Both the position numbers and the translations under genes were made by a program. A DNA stretch of 64,000 bases from Actinophytocola sp. (GTDB taxonomy: Bacteria; Actinomycetota; Actinomycetes; Mycobacteriales; Pseudonocardiaceae). The stretch spans positions 16,826-80,825 of the forward strand of contig WHUD01000003.1 of NCBI GenBank assembly GCA_009377385.1, given 5' to 3'. Numbering within the stretch: position 1 is the stretch's first letter; every line of letters begins with the position of its first letter. The notes under the pieces are model-generated. The model was given only the letters and a program-made list of their open reading frames with translations. It made no database searches and was not told where the DNA came from. Shown here piece by piece: positions 27,556 to 35,557 of the stretch.

Positions 27556-28145
27556 GATGCGTTCTCCAATTCGGCCAGGGTGACGCGCGGATCGGTGGTG
27601 CGGTCGCCGATGCGGGCGTTGGGACGGGGCCCCGACGACGCGGCGGCGATGACGACGATCTCGTCGTCGGCCGGGGCGTCGGGGATGCGGATCTGCATGG
27701 TCTGGTAGTGCGAGCGGGTCGCCGCCTCGGTCTTGTGCCAGAGCGGCACGGTGAGCGCGGTGCCAGCCGGGCCGCGCTCGTCGGAGAACACGATGATCGA
27801 CGTGCCTCCGGTCAGCTCGCGCAGCACGTTGCCGAAGTACGGCGTGTGGATCAGCGCCGCGCCGTGCTCGATCTCCCCACCGAGCCCGACCAGCGCCGCC
27901 TTGCCGAACGCCGTGACGTTGTCCGGCCCGCCGAGCGCGCTGGTCAGCCGGTCGCTCAGCCGCGTCGCCAGCGTCGGCGCGACCTTTGCGGCCGCCGGAC
28001 CCAGGTCCGCGACGACGCCCTGCCCCGCCCACGGGTTGGCGATCGCGGCGGCCGCCGCGACCCGGCGAGCCTGATGGGAGACCGGCGTGCCGAGCTCGGT
28101 CACGACCTCCTCGGTGACCGTCACGACCCTGCGTACCAGCGTCAC
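27552..28145 (-). CDS. DUF1185 (amino acid synthesis family) protein, first paralogue
   Basis: A 197-aa protein with NPWAGQGVVADLGP, AFGKAALVGLGGEIEHGAALIHTPYFG, VPLWHKTEAATRSHYQT and IRIPDAPADDEIVV, collinear with its neighbour. The start overlaps the LLM oxygenase stop by 4 bp. Divergence between the paralogues is spread evenly, so both are probably functional and under selection. The role in the pathway is unknown. Confidence 0.85.
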   Translation of the reverse strand: MTLVRRVVTVTEEVVTELGTPVSHQARRVAAAAAIANPWAGQGVVADLGPAAAKVAPTLATRLSDRLTSALGGPDNVTAFGKAALVGLGGEIEHGAALIHTPYFGNVLRELTGGTSIIVFSDERGPAGTALTVPLWHKTEAATRSHYQTMQIRIPDAPADDEIVVIAAASSGPRPNARIGDRTTDPRVTLAELENAS

Positions 28146-29284
28146 GGCTGTGTCCTATCGTCGTCGGCGAACCTAGGCATGACCTTCTCGGTGAACAGCT
28201 CAAGGCTGCGCATCGCGTGCCGGTGCTCCAGCCCGGGGTGCGTGGTCCACAGCAGCAGGTGCTCCAGGTTCAGCTCGCTCCGCAGCTCCTCGATCTTCTC
28301 CGCGACGTACTCCGGCGTGCCGACCAGCAGGTTGCGGTCGGCGAGGAAGTCGAAGGACAGCTCGTGCTCGTCGGTGAGCTCCTCCCCCGCCTCCATCATG
28401 TTGCCGAGACCGCGGAAGTGCGTGACCCACCGGTACGAGGTCATCAGCGCGTCCTCGAACTCGGCCCGCGCCTGCTCCATGGTGTCGGCTACGTAGACGT
28501 CGCGGACCAGCCCGATGCCCTCACCGAGCGCGTACTCCCGGCCGGATGCGGCACTGGCGGTGTCGCGGTACAGCGCGAACCGGTCCTTGAGCGCCGACAC
28601 CGGCGGCAACCAGAACAAGCCCTGCACGCCCTGCTCGGCCGCGCTCTTGATGGACCGAGGGCTGTCGATCACCTGCCACAACGGCGGATGCGGCCGCTGG
28701 TACGGCCTCGGCGTGACCGCCATCTTGGTGATCACACCGTCCGCAGTGAACTCCGGCGTCGCAGGGGACAGCGGGTGGTTCCAGCGCACGCCGGGCTCGG
28801 GGAAGGTGTAGAACTGGCCGGAGTGGGAGAAGAACTCCTCGCTCCACGCCTTCCGCATGATCTCGACGGTCTCCTCGTAAAGCGCCCGGTTCTGCTCCTG
28901 ATCGCGCGGGTCGGCGAAGCGGTTGAGGTTGAGCGCCTCCCGCCCGTACAGCCCTCGGCCGAGACCAACCTCGACCCGGCCACCGGAGAGCTGATCGAGC
29001 ATGGCGATGTCCTCGGCCAGCCGCAGCGGATGCCAGAACGTGGCGATGCTGGCGGCCTGTCCGATGCGGATTCGCGAGGTGTGGGCGGCGATGTCGGCGC
29101 CCATCAGCACCGGGTTGGGCGTGATCTCGATGCCCTCGTGTCCAAAGTGGTGCTCGGTGTACCAGATCGACCAGTACCCGGCGTCGTCTGCCGCCTTGGC
29201 GAACTCGCGCGCCTCGGCCATCACCTGGTGATAGTCGTCCAGCCGCCCTGGCGCGCCCAGGTTGTGGAAGATGGAAAAACGCAT
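28142..29284 (-). CDS. LLM-class (luciferase-like) flavin-dependent monooxygenase
   Basis: A 380-aa TIM-barrel monooxygenase. MRFSIFHNLG, DAGYWSIWYTEHHFGHEG, ASIATFWHPLRLAEDIAMLDQLSGGRVEVGLGRG and the C-terminal LLVGTPEYVAEKIEEL are typical. It needs reduced FMN from a reductase; a candidate (31211-31717) is in the facing operon. It is the first structural gene after the GntR regulator and is probably the committing oxygenation step. Confidence 0.93.
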   Translation of the reverse strand: MRFSIFHNLGAPGRLDDYHQVMAEAREFAKAADDAGYWSIWYTEHHFGHEGIEITPNPVLMGADIAAHTSRIRIGQAASIATFWHPLRLAEDIAMLDQLSGGRVEVGLGRGLYGREALNLNRFADPRDQEQNRALYEETVEIMRKAWSEEFFSHSGQFYTFPEPGVRWNHPLSPATPEFTADGVITKMAVTPRPYQRPHPPLWQVIDSPRSIKSAAEQGVQGLFWLPPVSALKDRFALYRDTASAASGREYALGEGIGLVRDVYVADTMEQARAEFEDALMTSYRWVTHFRGLGNMMEAGEELTDEHELSFDFLADRNLLVGTPEYVAEKIEELRSELNLEHLLLWTTHPGLEHRHAMRSLELFTEKVMPRFADDDRTQP

Positions 29285-29305
29285 GTGTCGACTCCCCGCG
29301 TGTTC

Positions 29306-29995
29306 TCAGCTGTCTGCGTCAGAGCGGTTGCTCATGGCCTCCCGCTGGGAGGACTGGACGTGGTCGCGCATCGCGAACTCGGCGCCGAAGGCGTCCTTGC
29401 CGAGAATCCGGTCGAGCACGTTGCGGTGCTCGGCGAGCGAGACGTCCAACCGCCCCGGATGTCGCAGCGTGTTCACGACGATGCGGTGGTAGGCCAGTTT
29501 GTGCATCAAATTGTCATACTGTGCCGCAAGCATGTGGTTGTCCGCGCCCTGGATGATCAGGCCGTGGAAGTCGTGCACCAGCTGGGCGTAGCGCTCGGCG
29601 TCGCCTGCGGCGACGGCCCGCTCCGAGTCCGCCAGGTTGGCCTGGAGTAGCTCGGTCTCGGCGACGAGCCCACGCTGCGCGAGCAACTGAGCGCCGAGCC
29701 CCTCAAGGACCGCCTTGAGCTGGAAAAGCTCAGTCAGCTCACGCCGCGACGGCTGCCGCACGAAGGTGCCCACCCTTGGCCTGACCTCGACGAGCCCTTC
29801 GGACTGCAACTGCTGGATTGCCTCCCGGATCGGCGTGCGGCTGGTGCCGTACGCATCCGCGAGCGCACCTTCCGACAGCGAACTGCCCGGCTGATACTCG
29901 CCGCGGATGATCGCGTCCCTGAGCTGATCCAGCACGCGCGCCTTGGCGCCACGGCCAGCTTGCATACCAGCAGTCACCTTTACGACATCTTGCAT
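29306..29995 (-). CDS. GntR-family regulator (FadR subfamily, FCD domain)
   Basis: A 229-aa protein. The N-terminal winged helix (VLDQLRDAIIRGEYQPGSSLSEGALADAYGTSRTPIREAIQQLQSEGLVEVRPRVGTFV) is followed by an all-helical FCD domain. The FCD metal/acid ligands are likely the His of DFH and HRIV plus SLAEHRNVLD. Two starts are possible, 29995 or 29965, each next to one copy of a 13-bp repeat. It heads the seven-gene operon, 21 bp before the LLM gene, and probably controls both this operon and the facing one. Confidence 0.92.
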   Translation of the reverse strand: MQDVVKVTAGMQAGRGAKARVLDQLRDAIIRGEYQPGSSLSEGALADAYGTSRTPIREAIQQLQSEGLVEVRPRVGTFVRQPSRRELTELFQLKAVLEGLGAQLLAQRGLVAETELLQANLADSERAVAAGDAERYAQLVHDFHGLIIQGADNHMLAAQYDNLMHKLAYHRIVVNTLRHPGRLDVSLAEHRNVLDRILGKDAFGAEFAMRDHVQSSQREAMSNRSDADS

Positions 29996-30001
29996 GCCAG
30001 C
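29959..30001. repeat. 13-bp direct repeats over the two possible GntR start codons
   Basis: GCTGGCATGCAAG (minus strand, 30001-29989) and GCTGGTATGCAAG (29971-29959) differ at one base and are spaced exactly 30 bp apart, close to three helical turns. They overlap both candidate ATGs. They could be the autoregulatory operator or simply repeated coding sequence. Confidence 0.5.
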
Positions 30002-30142
30002 GACGTTAGCCGGACGCCAGGCACATCGTCAAGGGCACCCGAGGCCATACCGCCTTGTCAAACCCCATTTAACTGGGCGGGAGCAGCGGAGCCATGACGT
30101 GACCGTTGACACGTCCCATGTCCGCTCGTATCGTCATCTGCC

Positions 30143-30715
30143 ATGCAAGAGCGGGCCAACGGCGGGTCGTCGGAGGACGTCGAGCGGGCGACCACGCTCA
30201 TCGGCGACAACCTCCAGCTGCTCACCGGTCACGAGCCACACCGGCAGCGCCTGGTGCGCGGGCATCGCCACATCCACCGGCTCGCGCTGGCCTGGCCGAG
30301 CGCCGACCACCCTCGGGTGTGCCTGCAGGTCCTGCGCGACACCGAGCCGGGCACCGGCCAGCAAGGCTGGCTGCCAGCCGACGCCATGGCGGTGGCGGAG
30401 TCGCTCGACGTCAAGCTCAAGCACACCGAGACAGGCGCGGCCAGCTTCGAGGAATGGCGCCGGGAGGCAGACCCGGCCTACTACGTCGTGGTGATCGACG
30501 GGAGCCCGGCCGCGCGGCGCGACGCCGAGCTGACCCGGCGGTGCGCGCTGCTGGAGTCCGGCTACGTCGACGGCGCCGGCTGGCTGCGCTTCTACGCAGA
30601 CGGCATGTTCGCGGAGGGCTCGTTCACGCGCGTGATCGAGCGCGCCGCGTTCGAGATCCGCACGCGGCTGGGCACGCACGCGGACCGCGCGGAATACCGC
30701 AGCGGGCTGTGCTGA
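30143..30715 (+). CDS. Hypothetical protein, first gene of the BCCT operon
   Basis: A 190-aa soluble protein with no motif that I recognise. Notable stretches are WPSADHPRVCLQVLRD, FEEWRREADPAYYVVVIDGSPAARRDAEL and SGYVDGAGWLRFYADGMFAEGSFTRVIERAAFEIRTRL. It has normal codon use and no signal peptide or helix of membrane type. It is followed 35 bp later by the ester-cyclase gene on the same strand, so it is probably part of the same transcript and pathway. Confidence 0.7.
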   Translation: MQERANGGSSEDVERATTLIGDNLQLLTGHEPHRQRLVRGHRHIHRLALAWPSADHPRVCLQVLRDTEPGTGQQGWLPADAMAVAESLDVKLKHTETGAASFEEWRREADPAYYVVVIDGSPAARRDAELTRRCALLESGYVDGAGWLRFYADGMFAEGSFTRVIERAAFEIRTRLGTHADRAEYRSGLC

Positions 30716-30750
30716 CCGCCAACGCAACAGACGACACCGAGGAGGTGCCC

Positions 30751-31194
30751 ATGGCAACAGAATCGGCCCGCAAGCAGCGGGTACGGGAGGTATGGCAGGC
30801 GAGTTGGGGACGCGGCGACGTCGACGCGCTCGACGAACTGCTAGATCCTAGCTACCGCCGCCACACCGCGTCCGGCGGCACGCCGCAGAGCCGCGACGGG
30901 TTCAAGGCGTCGATCCTCTCGACCAGAGAGGCGTTCCCCAACCTGATGACCACCATCGAGGAGATGGTCGAGGAAGGCGATCGCCTCGCCATCCGCTGGC
31001 GCAGCACCGGAACCCACACGGGCACCTTCCACGATGTGCCGCCGACCGGCCGCGACGTCGAGGTCTTCGGCGTCACCTTCGCCCACTTCACCGGATCGGC
31101 CGTGGCCGAGGAATGGGTTACGTGGGATCCGCTGCAACTGCTGACCGCGCTGGGCATCATCCCGCTCTCCGCGGCGACACGGCGCTCCACCTGA
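30751..31194 (+). CDS. SnoaL-like ester cyclase / NTF2-fold protein
   Basis: A 147-aa protein from ATG 30751, with GAGGAGGTG upstream. It shows the SnoaL fold: ARKQRVREVWQASWGRGDVDALDELLDPSYRRHTA, FPNLMTTIEEMVEEGDRLAIRWRSTGTHTGTFHDVPPTGRDVEVFGVTFAHFTG. The family includes polyketide cyclases and small hydrolases/isomerases. Its presence between an unknown gene and flavin reductase in a BCCT operon suggests action on a catabolic intermediate. Confidence 0.82.
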   Translation: MATESARKQRVREVWQASWGRGDVDALDELLDPSYRRHTASGGTPQSRDGFKASILSTREAFPNLMTTIEEMVEEGDRLAIRWRSTGTHTGTFHDVPPTGRDVEVFGVTFAHFTGSAVAEEWVTWDPLQLLTALGIIPLSAATRRST

Positions 31195-31210
31195 CGCAAG
31201 GAGGTAGTCC

Positions 31211-31717
31211 ATGGCAACCACACCGACCACTGTGGATCCCGAAACCGTCAAGGACGTGCACCGCCAGTTCGTTACCGGCGTCACCGTCGTCACAACGGTC
31301 GACGGCGACACGCCACGCGGACTCGCCGTCAACGCGTTCAGCAGCGTGTCGCTGGAGCCGCCAGTGGTGCTGGTGTGCGTGCAGGCGACGTCAACCAGCT
31401 ACCCGGCGCTGTTCCGGTCGAGTCACCTCGCGGTGAACATCCTCGCCGCCGACCAGCTTCCGGTGCTGCGCGTCTTCGCCGCGAAGGGACACGACAAGTT
31501 CGCCGACATCGACTGGTCACCTGGCGTGCACGGCTCGCCCATCATCGACGGCTGCGCCGCGTCCATCGAAGTCGAGATCGGCGAACGACTGCGGGCGGGC
31601 ACCCACACCGTCTTCATCGGACAGGTCGTGGACGCCCGCACCCGCGACACCGAACCGCTCATCTACCGCGCTGGCGAGTTCTACACACCCTCCGGCCTCA
31701 CCACCATCACCGAGTGA
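31211..31717 (+). CDS. Flavin reductase (HpaC/NtaB-type FMN-binding split barrel)
   Basis: A 168-aa protein from ATG 31211, with an AAGGAGG ribosome site. FVTGVTVVTTVDGDTPRGLAVNAFSSVSLEPPVVLVCVQATSTSYPAL, FAVNILA-type SHLAVNILAADQ and AGTHTVFIGQVVDA are the family blocks. It supplies reduced FMN/FAD to two-component monooxygenases. The LLM monooxygenase at 28142-29284 is the obvious partner, which links the two facing operons. Confidence 0.92.
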   Translation: MATTPTTVDPETVKDVHRQFVTGVTVVTTVDGDTPRGLAVNAFSSVSLEPPVVLVCVQATSTSYPALFRSSHLAVNILAADQLPVLRVFAAKGHDKFADIDWSPGVHGSPIIDGCAASIEVEIGERLRAGTHTVFIGQVVDARTRDTEPLIYRAGEFYTPSGLTTITE

Positions 31718-31739
31718 CCCAGCAGGAAAGGGAGAAACC

Positions 31740-33347
31740 ATGCGTTCAGCACTAGGCGACCGGCTTGGCGGCCGGTCCGGCCCCGTCTTCGGCATATCCA
31801 TCGCGGTCTCCGCGTTGTTCCTTGCCTGGGGGATCTTCTTCACCAGCAGCCTCGCCACGACCATGTCGGCCGCACTCGACTGGGTGACCCGGAGCTTCGG
31901 GTGGATGTACCTTGCGTCGACCGTCGCGCTGCTCGGCTTCCTCGTCGTCCTCGCGTGCAGCCGCTACGGCAAGATCCGGCTCGGCAAAGACCACGAGCGG
32001 CCGGAGTTCTCCACCTTCAGCTGGCTCGCCATGATGCTCGCGGCGATCATGGGCATCGGGCTGATCGCGTACGGCGTCGCCGAACCGATCTCCCATTTCG
32101 CCACCCCGCCACACGGCCTCGCCCAGCCGGAATCGGCACGGGCCATGGTGGTGGCGCTGCAGTACTCCTTCTTCCATTGGGGACTGCACGCATGGGGCGT
32201 CTTCGCAGTCTTCGGCCTCGCCATCGGTTACTCGATGTACCGGAAGGGCAGGAAGGGGCTCGTCAGCTCGCTGTTTTATCCATTGCTCGGCGACCGTGTC
32301 CACGGCCCGATCGGCAAGGCCATCGACGTGCTGGCCATCTTCGCCACGCTGTTCGGCACGACGACGTCGCTCGGCCTTGGCGCGCTGCAGATCAACGGCG
32401 GGCTGAACACGCTGTTCGGCGTGCCGACCGGGGAGGTCGTCCAGATCGCGATCATCGCGGTCATCACGCTGCTCTTCACCGCGTCCGCCGTGACCGGGCT
32501 CCACCGGGGCATCAAGTACCTCAGCACGATCACCGCCGGAATCGCCACTCCCCTGCTCGTATTCGTTCTCATCGCGGGACCCACCGTGTTCCTGGCGAAC
32601 CTCTTCTTCGAGTCCGCGGGCGCGTACCTGACCGACTTCGTCCGGATGAGCCTGCGCGGCGCGACATTCGGCGACCTCGCCTGGATGCAAAGCTGGACCT
32701 ACTTCATGCTCGCCTGGTGGGTCGCGTGGGCCGCCTTCGTCGGCGTCTTCCTCGCCCGCATCTCACGGGGACGCACCATCCGCGAGTTCATCGTCGGCGT
32801 CCTTGTCGGACCGAGCGCCGCGTTCTTCGCCTGGTTCACCGTGTTCGGCGGGGCCGCGATGCACCGTGACTTCTACCAAGGCGGCAACATCGCCCAGGTC
32901 ACCGCCAACAACATCAATGACGCCTTCTTCGCCACCCTCGACGCCTTTCCATGGCCGGTACTCACCTCCGCCGGCGCGCTCATCCTCGCGGTGCTGTTCT
33001 TCGTGACCAGCGCTGACTCCAACACGTTCGTGCTGAGCATGCTCTCCTCGGAAGGCACTCAGCAGCCGAAACGACGTGTGCTGGTGACCTGGGGCAGCAT
33101 CACCGGACTGACGGCGATCGTGCTGCTGCTCACCGGTGGGCTCGACGCCCTGCAGCAAACCGTCATCGTCACGTCGGCTCCCTTCATCGTGATCATCTTC
33201 GGACTGGCGATTGCGTTCTGGAAGGACCTCAAGGGCGACCCAGTCGTGCATGCCCAAGCCATAGGCAATGACCAGCCGGAGCCCGCCGTGGCCGAGGAAC
33301 CAGACACCGCGGTTTACGCGTCCTCGGAGCGCTCGCAGGCACCGTGA
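31740..33347 (+). CDS. BCCT-family betaine/carnitine/choline transporter
   Basis: A 535-aa protein with twelve predicted helices. Diagnostic segments are MGIGLIAYGVAEPISHFATPP, ALQYSFFHWGLHAWGVFA, and the WTYFMLAWWVAWAAFVGVFLARISRGRTIREF motif with the Trp-rich substrate box. It carries a short acidic C-tail. The MGIG glycine motif is that of sodium- or proton-coupled members. BCCTs take up compounds with a quaternary ammonium or sulfonium group, so the pathway substrate is probably of that kind. A strong hairpin follows. Confidence 0.94.
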   Translation: MRSALGDRLGGRSGPVFGISIAVSALFLAWGIFFTSSLATTMSAALDWVTRSFGWMYLASTVALLGFLVVLACSRYGKIRLGKDHERPEFSTFSWLAMMLAAIMGIGLIAYGVAEPISHFATPPHGLAQPESARAMVVALQYSFFHWGLHAWGVFAVFGLAIGYSMYRKGRKGLVSSLFYPLLGDRVHGPIGKAIDVLAIFATLFGTTTSLGLGALQINGGLNTLFGVPTGEVVQIAIIAVITLLFTASAVTGLHRGIKYLSTITAGIATPLLVFVLIAGPTVFLANLFFESAGAYLTDFVRMSLRGATFGDLAWMQSWTYFMLAWWVAWAAFVGVFLARISRGRTIREFIVGVLVGPSAAFFAWFTVFGGAAMHRDFYQGGNIAQVTANNINDAFFATLDAFPWPVLTSAGALILAVLFFVTSADSNTFVLSMLSSEGTQQPKRRVLVTWGSITGLTAIVLLLTGGLDALQQTVIVTSAPFIVIIFGLAIAFWKDLKGDPVVHAQAIGNDQPEPAVAEEPDTAVYASSERSQAP

Positions 33348-33355
33348 ACCTGCGC

Positions 33356-33398
33356 GACCGTCCTGGCGCCGTGCCACAACCATGGCGCCGGGGCGGTC
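33356..33398 (+). terminator. 18-bp hairpin after the BCCT operon
   Basis: Arms 33356-33373 and 33381-33398 pair along 18 bp (three G-U wobbles) around a 7-nt loop, starting 9 bp after the BCCT stop. It is followed by a T-containing stretch rather than a clean U-tract. Confidence 0.7.
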
Positions 33399-33487
33399 CA
33401 CTGGCCGTTTAACCCCTCTTCTTGCAGGGTGCAGCAGCGTGTCACCACTCTGGTAGGTCGGGGACAGCCACGTGCTGGCCGCCGCGC

Positions 33488-34180
33488 TCACGGCCCCCGC
33501 AGCAGCTCCCTGACCGGCGTGTCGGCATGGACGGAGATACCGAGCACACCGGCGTTGCTCTCGAACAGCGCGAGGAGTGAGTCGGTGAGCCGGCTGGTGA
33601 CCTCGGCGGGTGTGACGGCGGAAGCCGGATCGCTACGCCAGGCGTTGACCACCCCGTCAACCAGGCCGACCACCCCGAACGCCATGGGTCGCGCGAACGA
33701 GGCGTCCTTGCCGAAATGAGCAAGCGCCTCGGTGAACAGCGCCGCGAGCTGCGCCGCGATGGCGTCGCGTGCGCCGCTGACCACCGGCGAACCGGTGACG
33801 CGCTCGTGGTGACGCCCCGCGCCGAGGAAGTGGTGCAACCGCGGATGCCGATCAACCCAGCCCAGGTAGGTGCCCACGGCATGCCGGACGGCCTCCGCGA
33901 CCGTGCCATCGGGATGCAGCGCGGGTTCGAGCTCGGCAAGCAGCAGCTCGAGAATGCGGGCCCTGACCTGCTCATCGAGGTCGCTACGCCCGTTGAAATG
34001 CCGGTAGACCACCGGCCTCGGCAACCCCAACCGGTCGGCGATCTGCTTGACCGTGACACCGACACCGTGCCGCTCGATCGCCTCGATGGCTGCGTCGAGC
34101 ACGTCCAGCCTGCGCTGCGCTTTGTGCTCCTCCCACCGGCTGGTGCGGCCGTCGGCGCTGCGTTCGGTCACGTCGAGCAC
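33488..34180 (-). CDS. TetR-family repressor
   Basis: A 230-aa protein with the HTH VLDAAIEAIERHGVGVTVKQIADRLGLPRPVVYRHFNGRSDLDEQVRARI at about residues 27-75, and a C-terminal TetR_C-like helical ligand domain. It is divergent from the diiron oxygenase gene. GTGTGACAC-type repeats in the intergenic region probably form its operator. Confidence 0.9.
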   Translation of the reverse strand: MLDVTERSADGRTSRWEEHKAQRRLDVLDAAIEAIERHGVGVTVKQIADRLGLPRPVVYRHFNGRSDLDEQVRARILELLLAELEPALHPDGTVAEAVRHAVGTYLGWVDRHPRLHHFLGAGRHHERVTGSPVVSGARDAIAAQLAALFTEALAHFGKDASFARPMAFGVVGLVDGVVNAWRSDPASAVTPAEVTSRLTDSLLALFESNAGVLGISVHADTPVRELLRGP

Positions 34181-34199
34181 GATACCGCCGGGCCCTTGC

Positions 34200-34236
34200 G
34201 TGTGACACTATGTCTCACTTAATCTATGTGTGACAC
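34200..34236. promoter_or_regulatory. TetR operator region before the diiron oxygenase
   Basis: GTGTGACA (34200-34207) faces TGTCTCAC (34211-34218) as a one-mismatch inverted repeat. GTGTGACAC recurs exactly at 34228-34236. All lie between the divergent TetR and oxygenase genes. Confidence 0.6.
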
Positions 34237-34278
34237 GAGGTAATAGATACCTTCCAGCGGGAGCGAAGGAGCTCGGAG

Positions 34279-35178
34279 ATGGCGGAGAAGCTCGGCGCCC
34301 ATCCGCGCGACGAGGTCGCGAAGCGGCTGCTCGACGGCTCGGTGAAACGGTCATACGACCCGGTCGTCGACATGGACTGGGACGCGCCGCTTGACCCGGA
34401 CAAGTTGTTCCTGCCTGCCGAGGTGATCTCGCTGTACGGCACGCCGATGTGGCAGCAGATGTCGCACGAACAGCGCCGCGAGCTGTCCCGCCAGGAACTC
34501 GCGAACGTCCTCAGCGTCGGCATCTGGTTCGAGAACGTCCTCAACCGGATGCTGCTGCGCGAGCTCCTCAGTGAGGACCCGACCAGCAAGCACGCCCACT
34601 ACACGCTCACCGAGATGGGCGACGAGTGCAGGCACATGGTGATGTTCGGCAGGGTGATCGACCGGGTCGGCGCCCGGCCGTACTGGCCGAAGGGCCTCGC
34701 CGCCGTCTTCGTCAAGGTGCTGCCGTTCTTCCTGCGCAAGTCGATGGTCTGGACGGGTGCGCTGCTCGGCGAGGAGATCTTCGACGCGCTGCAACGGCGG
34801 ATCATGTCGGACCCGGACCTGCAGCCGCTGGTCGCGCGGCTGATGCGGATCCACGTCACCGAGGAGGCCCGCCACATCCGGTTCGCCCGCGAGGCTCTCG
34901 CTCGCGACGCCCGCACGCTGCCCTGGTGGGAACGCCGCTACACCCAGACACTCGCGGCGATCGCCGCACCGCTGTTCGCCGGCATGTTCACGAACAGTCA
35001 CATGTACGTCCGCGCCGGGCTGGACGGTCGCGAGGCCAAGCGCCAGGCGTTGGCCAACCCACGGTTCCGCCAGGCGCGTGAGACCGGATCGGCCCGGCTC
35101 GCCACGTTCCTCGACGACATCGGCCTGATGGGGTCACTGACCAGGGCGTCGTGGCGACGGTGGGGGTTCCTGGCGTGA
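34279..35178 (+). CDS. AurF-like diiron oxygenase (ferritin-like)
   Basis: A 299-aa protein from ATG 34279, with GGAGCGAAGGAG upstream. Diiron ligands are visible in EMGDECRHMVMFGRVIDRVG and TEEARHIRFAREAL, with further Glu in the helices FENVLNRML and LLGEEIFDAL. This is the PF11583 AurF type, known for N-oxygenation of arylamines. Substrate unknown. It is coupled by GTGA to the DUF4873 gene and probably repressed by the divergent TetR. Confidence 0.88.
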   Translation: MAEKLGAHPRDEVAKRLLDGSVKRSYDPVVDMDWDAPLDPDKLFLPAEVISLYGTPMWQQMSHEQRRELSRQELANVLSVGIWFENVLNRMLLRELLSEDPTSKHAHYTLTEMGDECRHMVMFGRVIDRVGARPYWPKGLAAVFVKVLPFFLRKSMVWTGALLGEEIFDALQRRIMSDPDLQPLVARLMRIHVTEEARHIRFAREALARDARTLPWWERRYTQTLAAIAAPLFAGMFTNSHMYVRAGLDGREAKRQALANPRFRQARETGSARLATFLDDIGLMGSLTRASWRRWGFLA

Positions 35179-35489
35179 GCGAAGACTACAGCGGCCCGGC
35201 CGTGCTGGCCTGCGGGGACACCGAGATCGCCGTGACGGTAGTGCTGGCCGGTCACTGGGAGCCGCTGGACGGCGCGTTCCACTGGTACGGCAGGGTCAAC
35301 GCCGACGCCAGGGTGCGGTCGCTGAAGGAGTCGGGACGGTCGGAAGTGACCGTGACGCTGCCCGACGGCGCGCCAACGCCCGCCCGCCTCGCCGAGGTTG
35401 ACCCGTGGGGACACGCACGCGTTACCGGCGTCGGCGTGCCACCGTTCCCGCTGGAAACGCTCGAGGACATCGAGCCCTCCGGCGCATGA
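35175..35489 (+). CDS. DUF4873 protein
   Basis: A 104-aa beta-rich protein from GTG 35175. YSGPAVLACGDTEIAVTVVLAGHWEPLDGAFHWYGRV and ATPARLAEVDPWGHARVTGVGVPPF are the DUF4873 signatures. This domain occurs alone or fused to flavin monooxygenases in actinobacteria. It overlaps the AurF-like gene by 4 bp, so it is probably an accessory subunit. Confidence 0.85.
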   Translation: MSEDYSGPAVLACGDTEIAVTVVLAGHWEPLDGAFHWYGRVNADARVRSLKESGRSEVTVTLPDGAPTPARLAEVDPWGHARVTGVGVPPFPLETLEDIEPSGA

Positions 35490-35492
35490 CGC

Positions 35493-35547
35493 CGAGCCGA
35501 ACGGGGCGTTCGGTGCAGAATGCGTGCCGAACGCCCCGTTCGGCTCG
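35493..35547. terminator. 21-bp perfect hairpin, bidirectional terminator
   Basis: Arms 35493-35513 and 35527-35547 are exact reverse complements over 21 bp around a 13-nt loop that can itself form GCA-GAA-TGC. It lies between convergent genes ending at 35489 and 35558. Its core GGCGTTCGG is shared with the hairpin at 12433-12470. Confidence 0.8.
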
Positions 35548-35557
35548 CCGGCTCCGC

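Noticed and set aside
28217-29650. 477-aa plus-strand open frame
   Set aside because: Antisense shadow of the LLM monooxygenase and GntR genes; no family likeness.
30106-30760. Alternative long frame running into the ester cyclase
   Set aside because: The frame before ATG 30751 is arginine-rich and overlaps a better gene (30143-30715); the ribosome site is directly before 30751.
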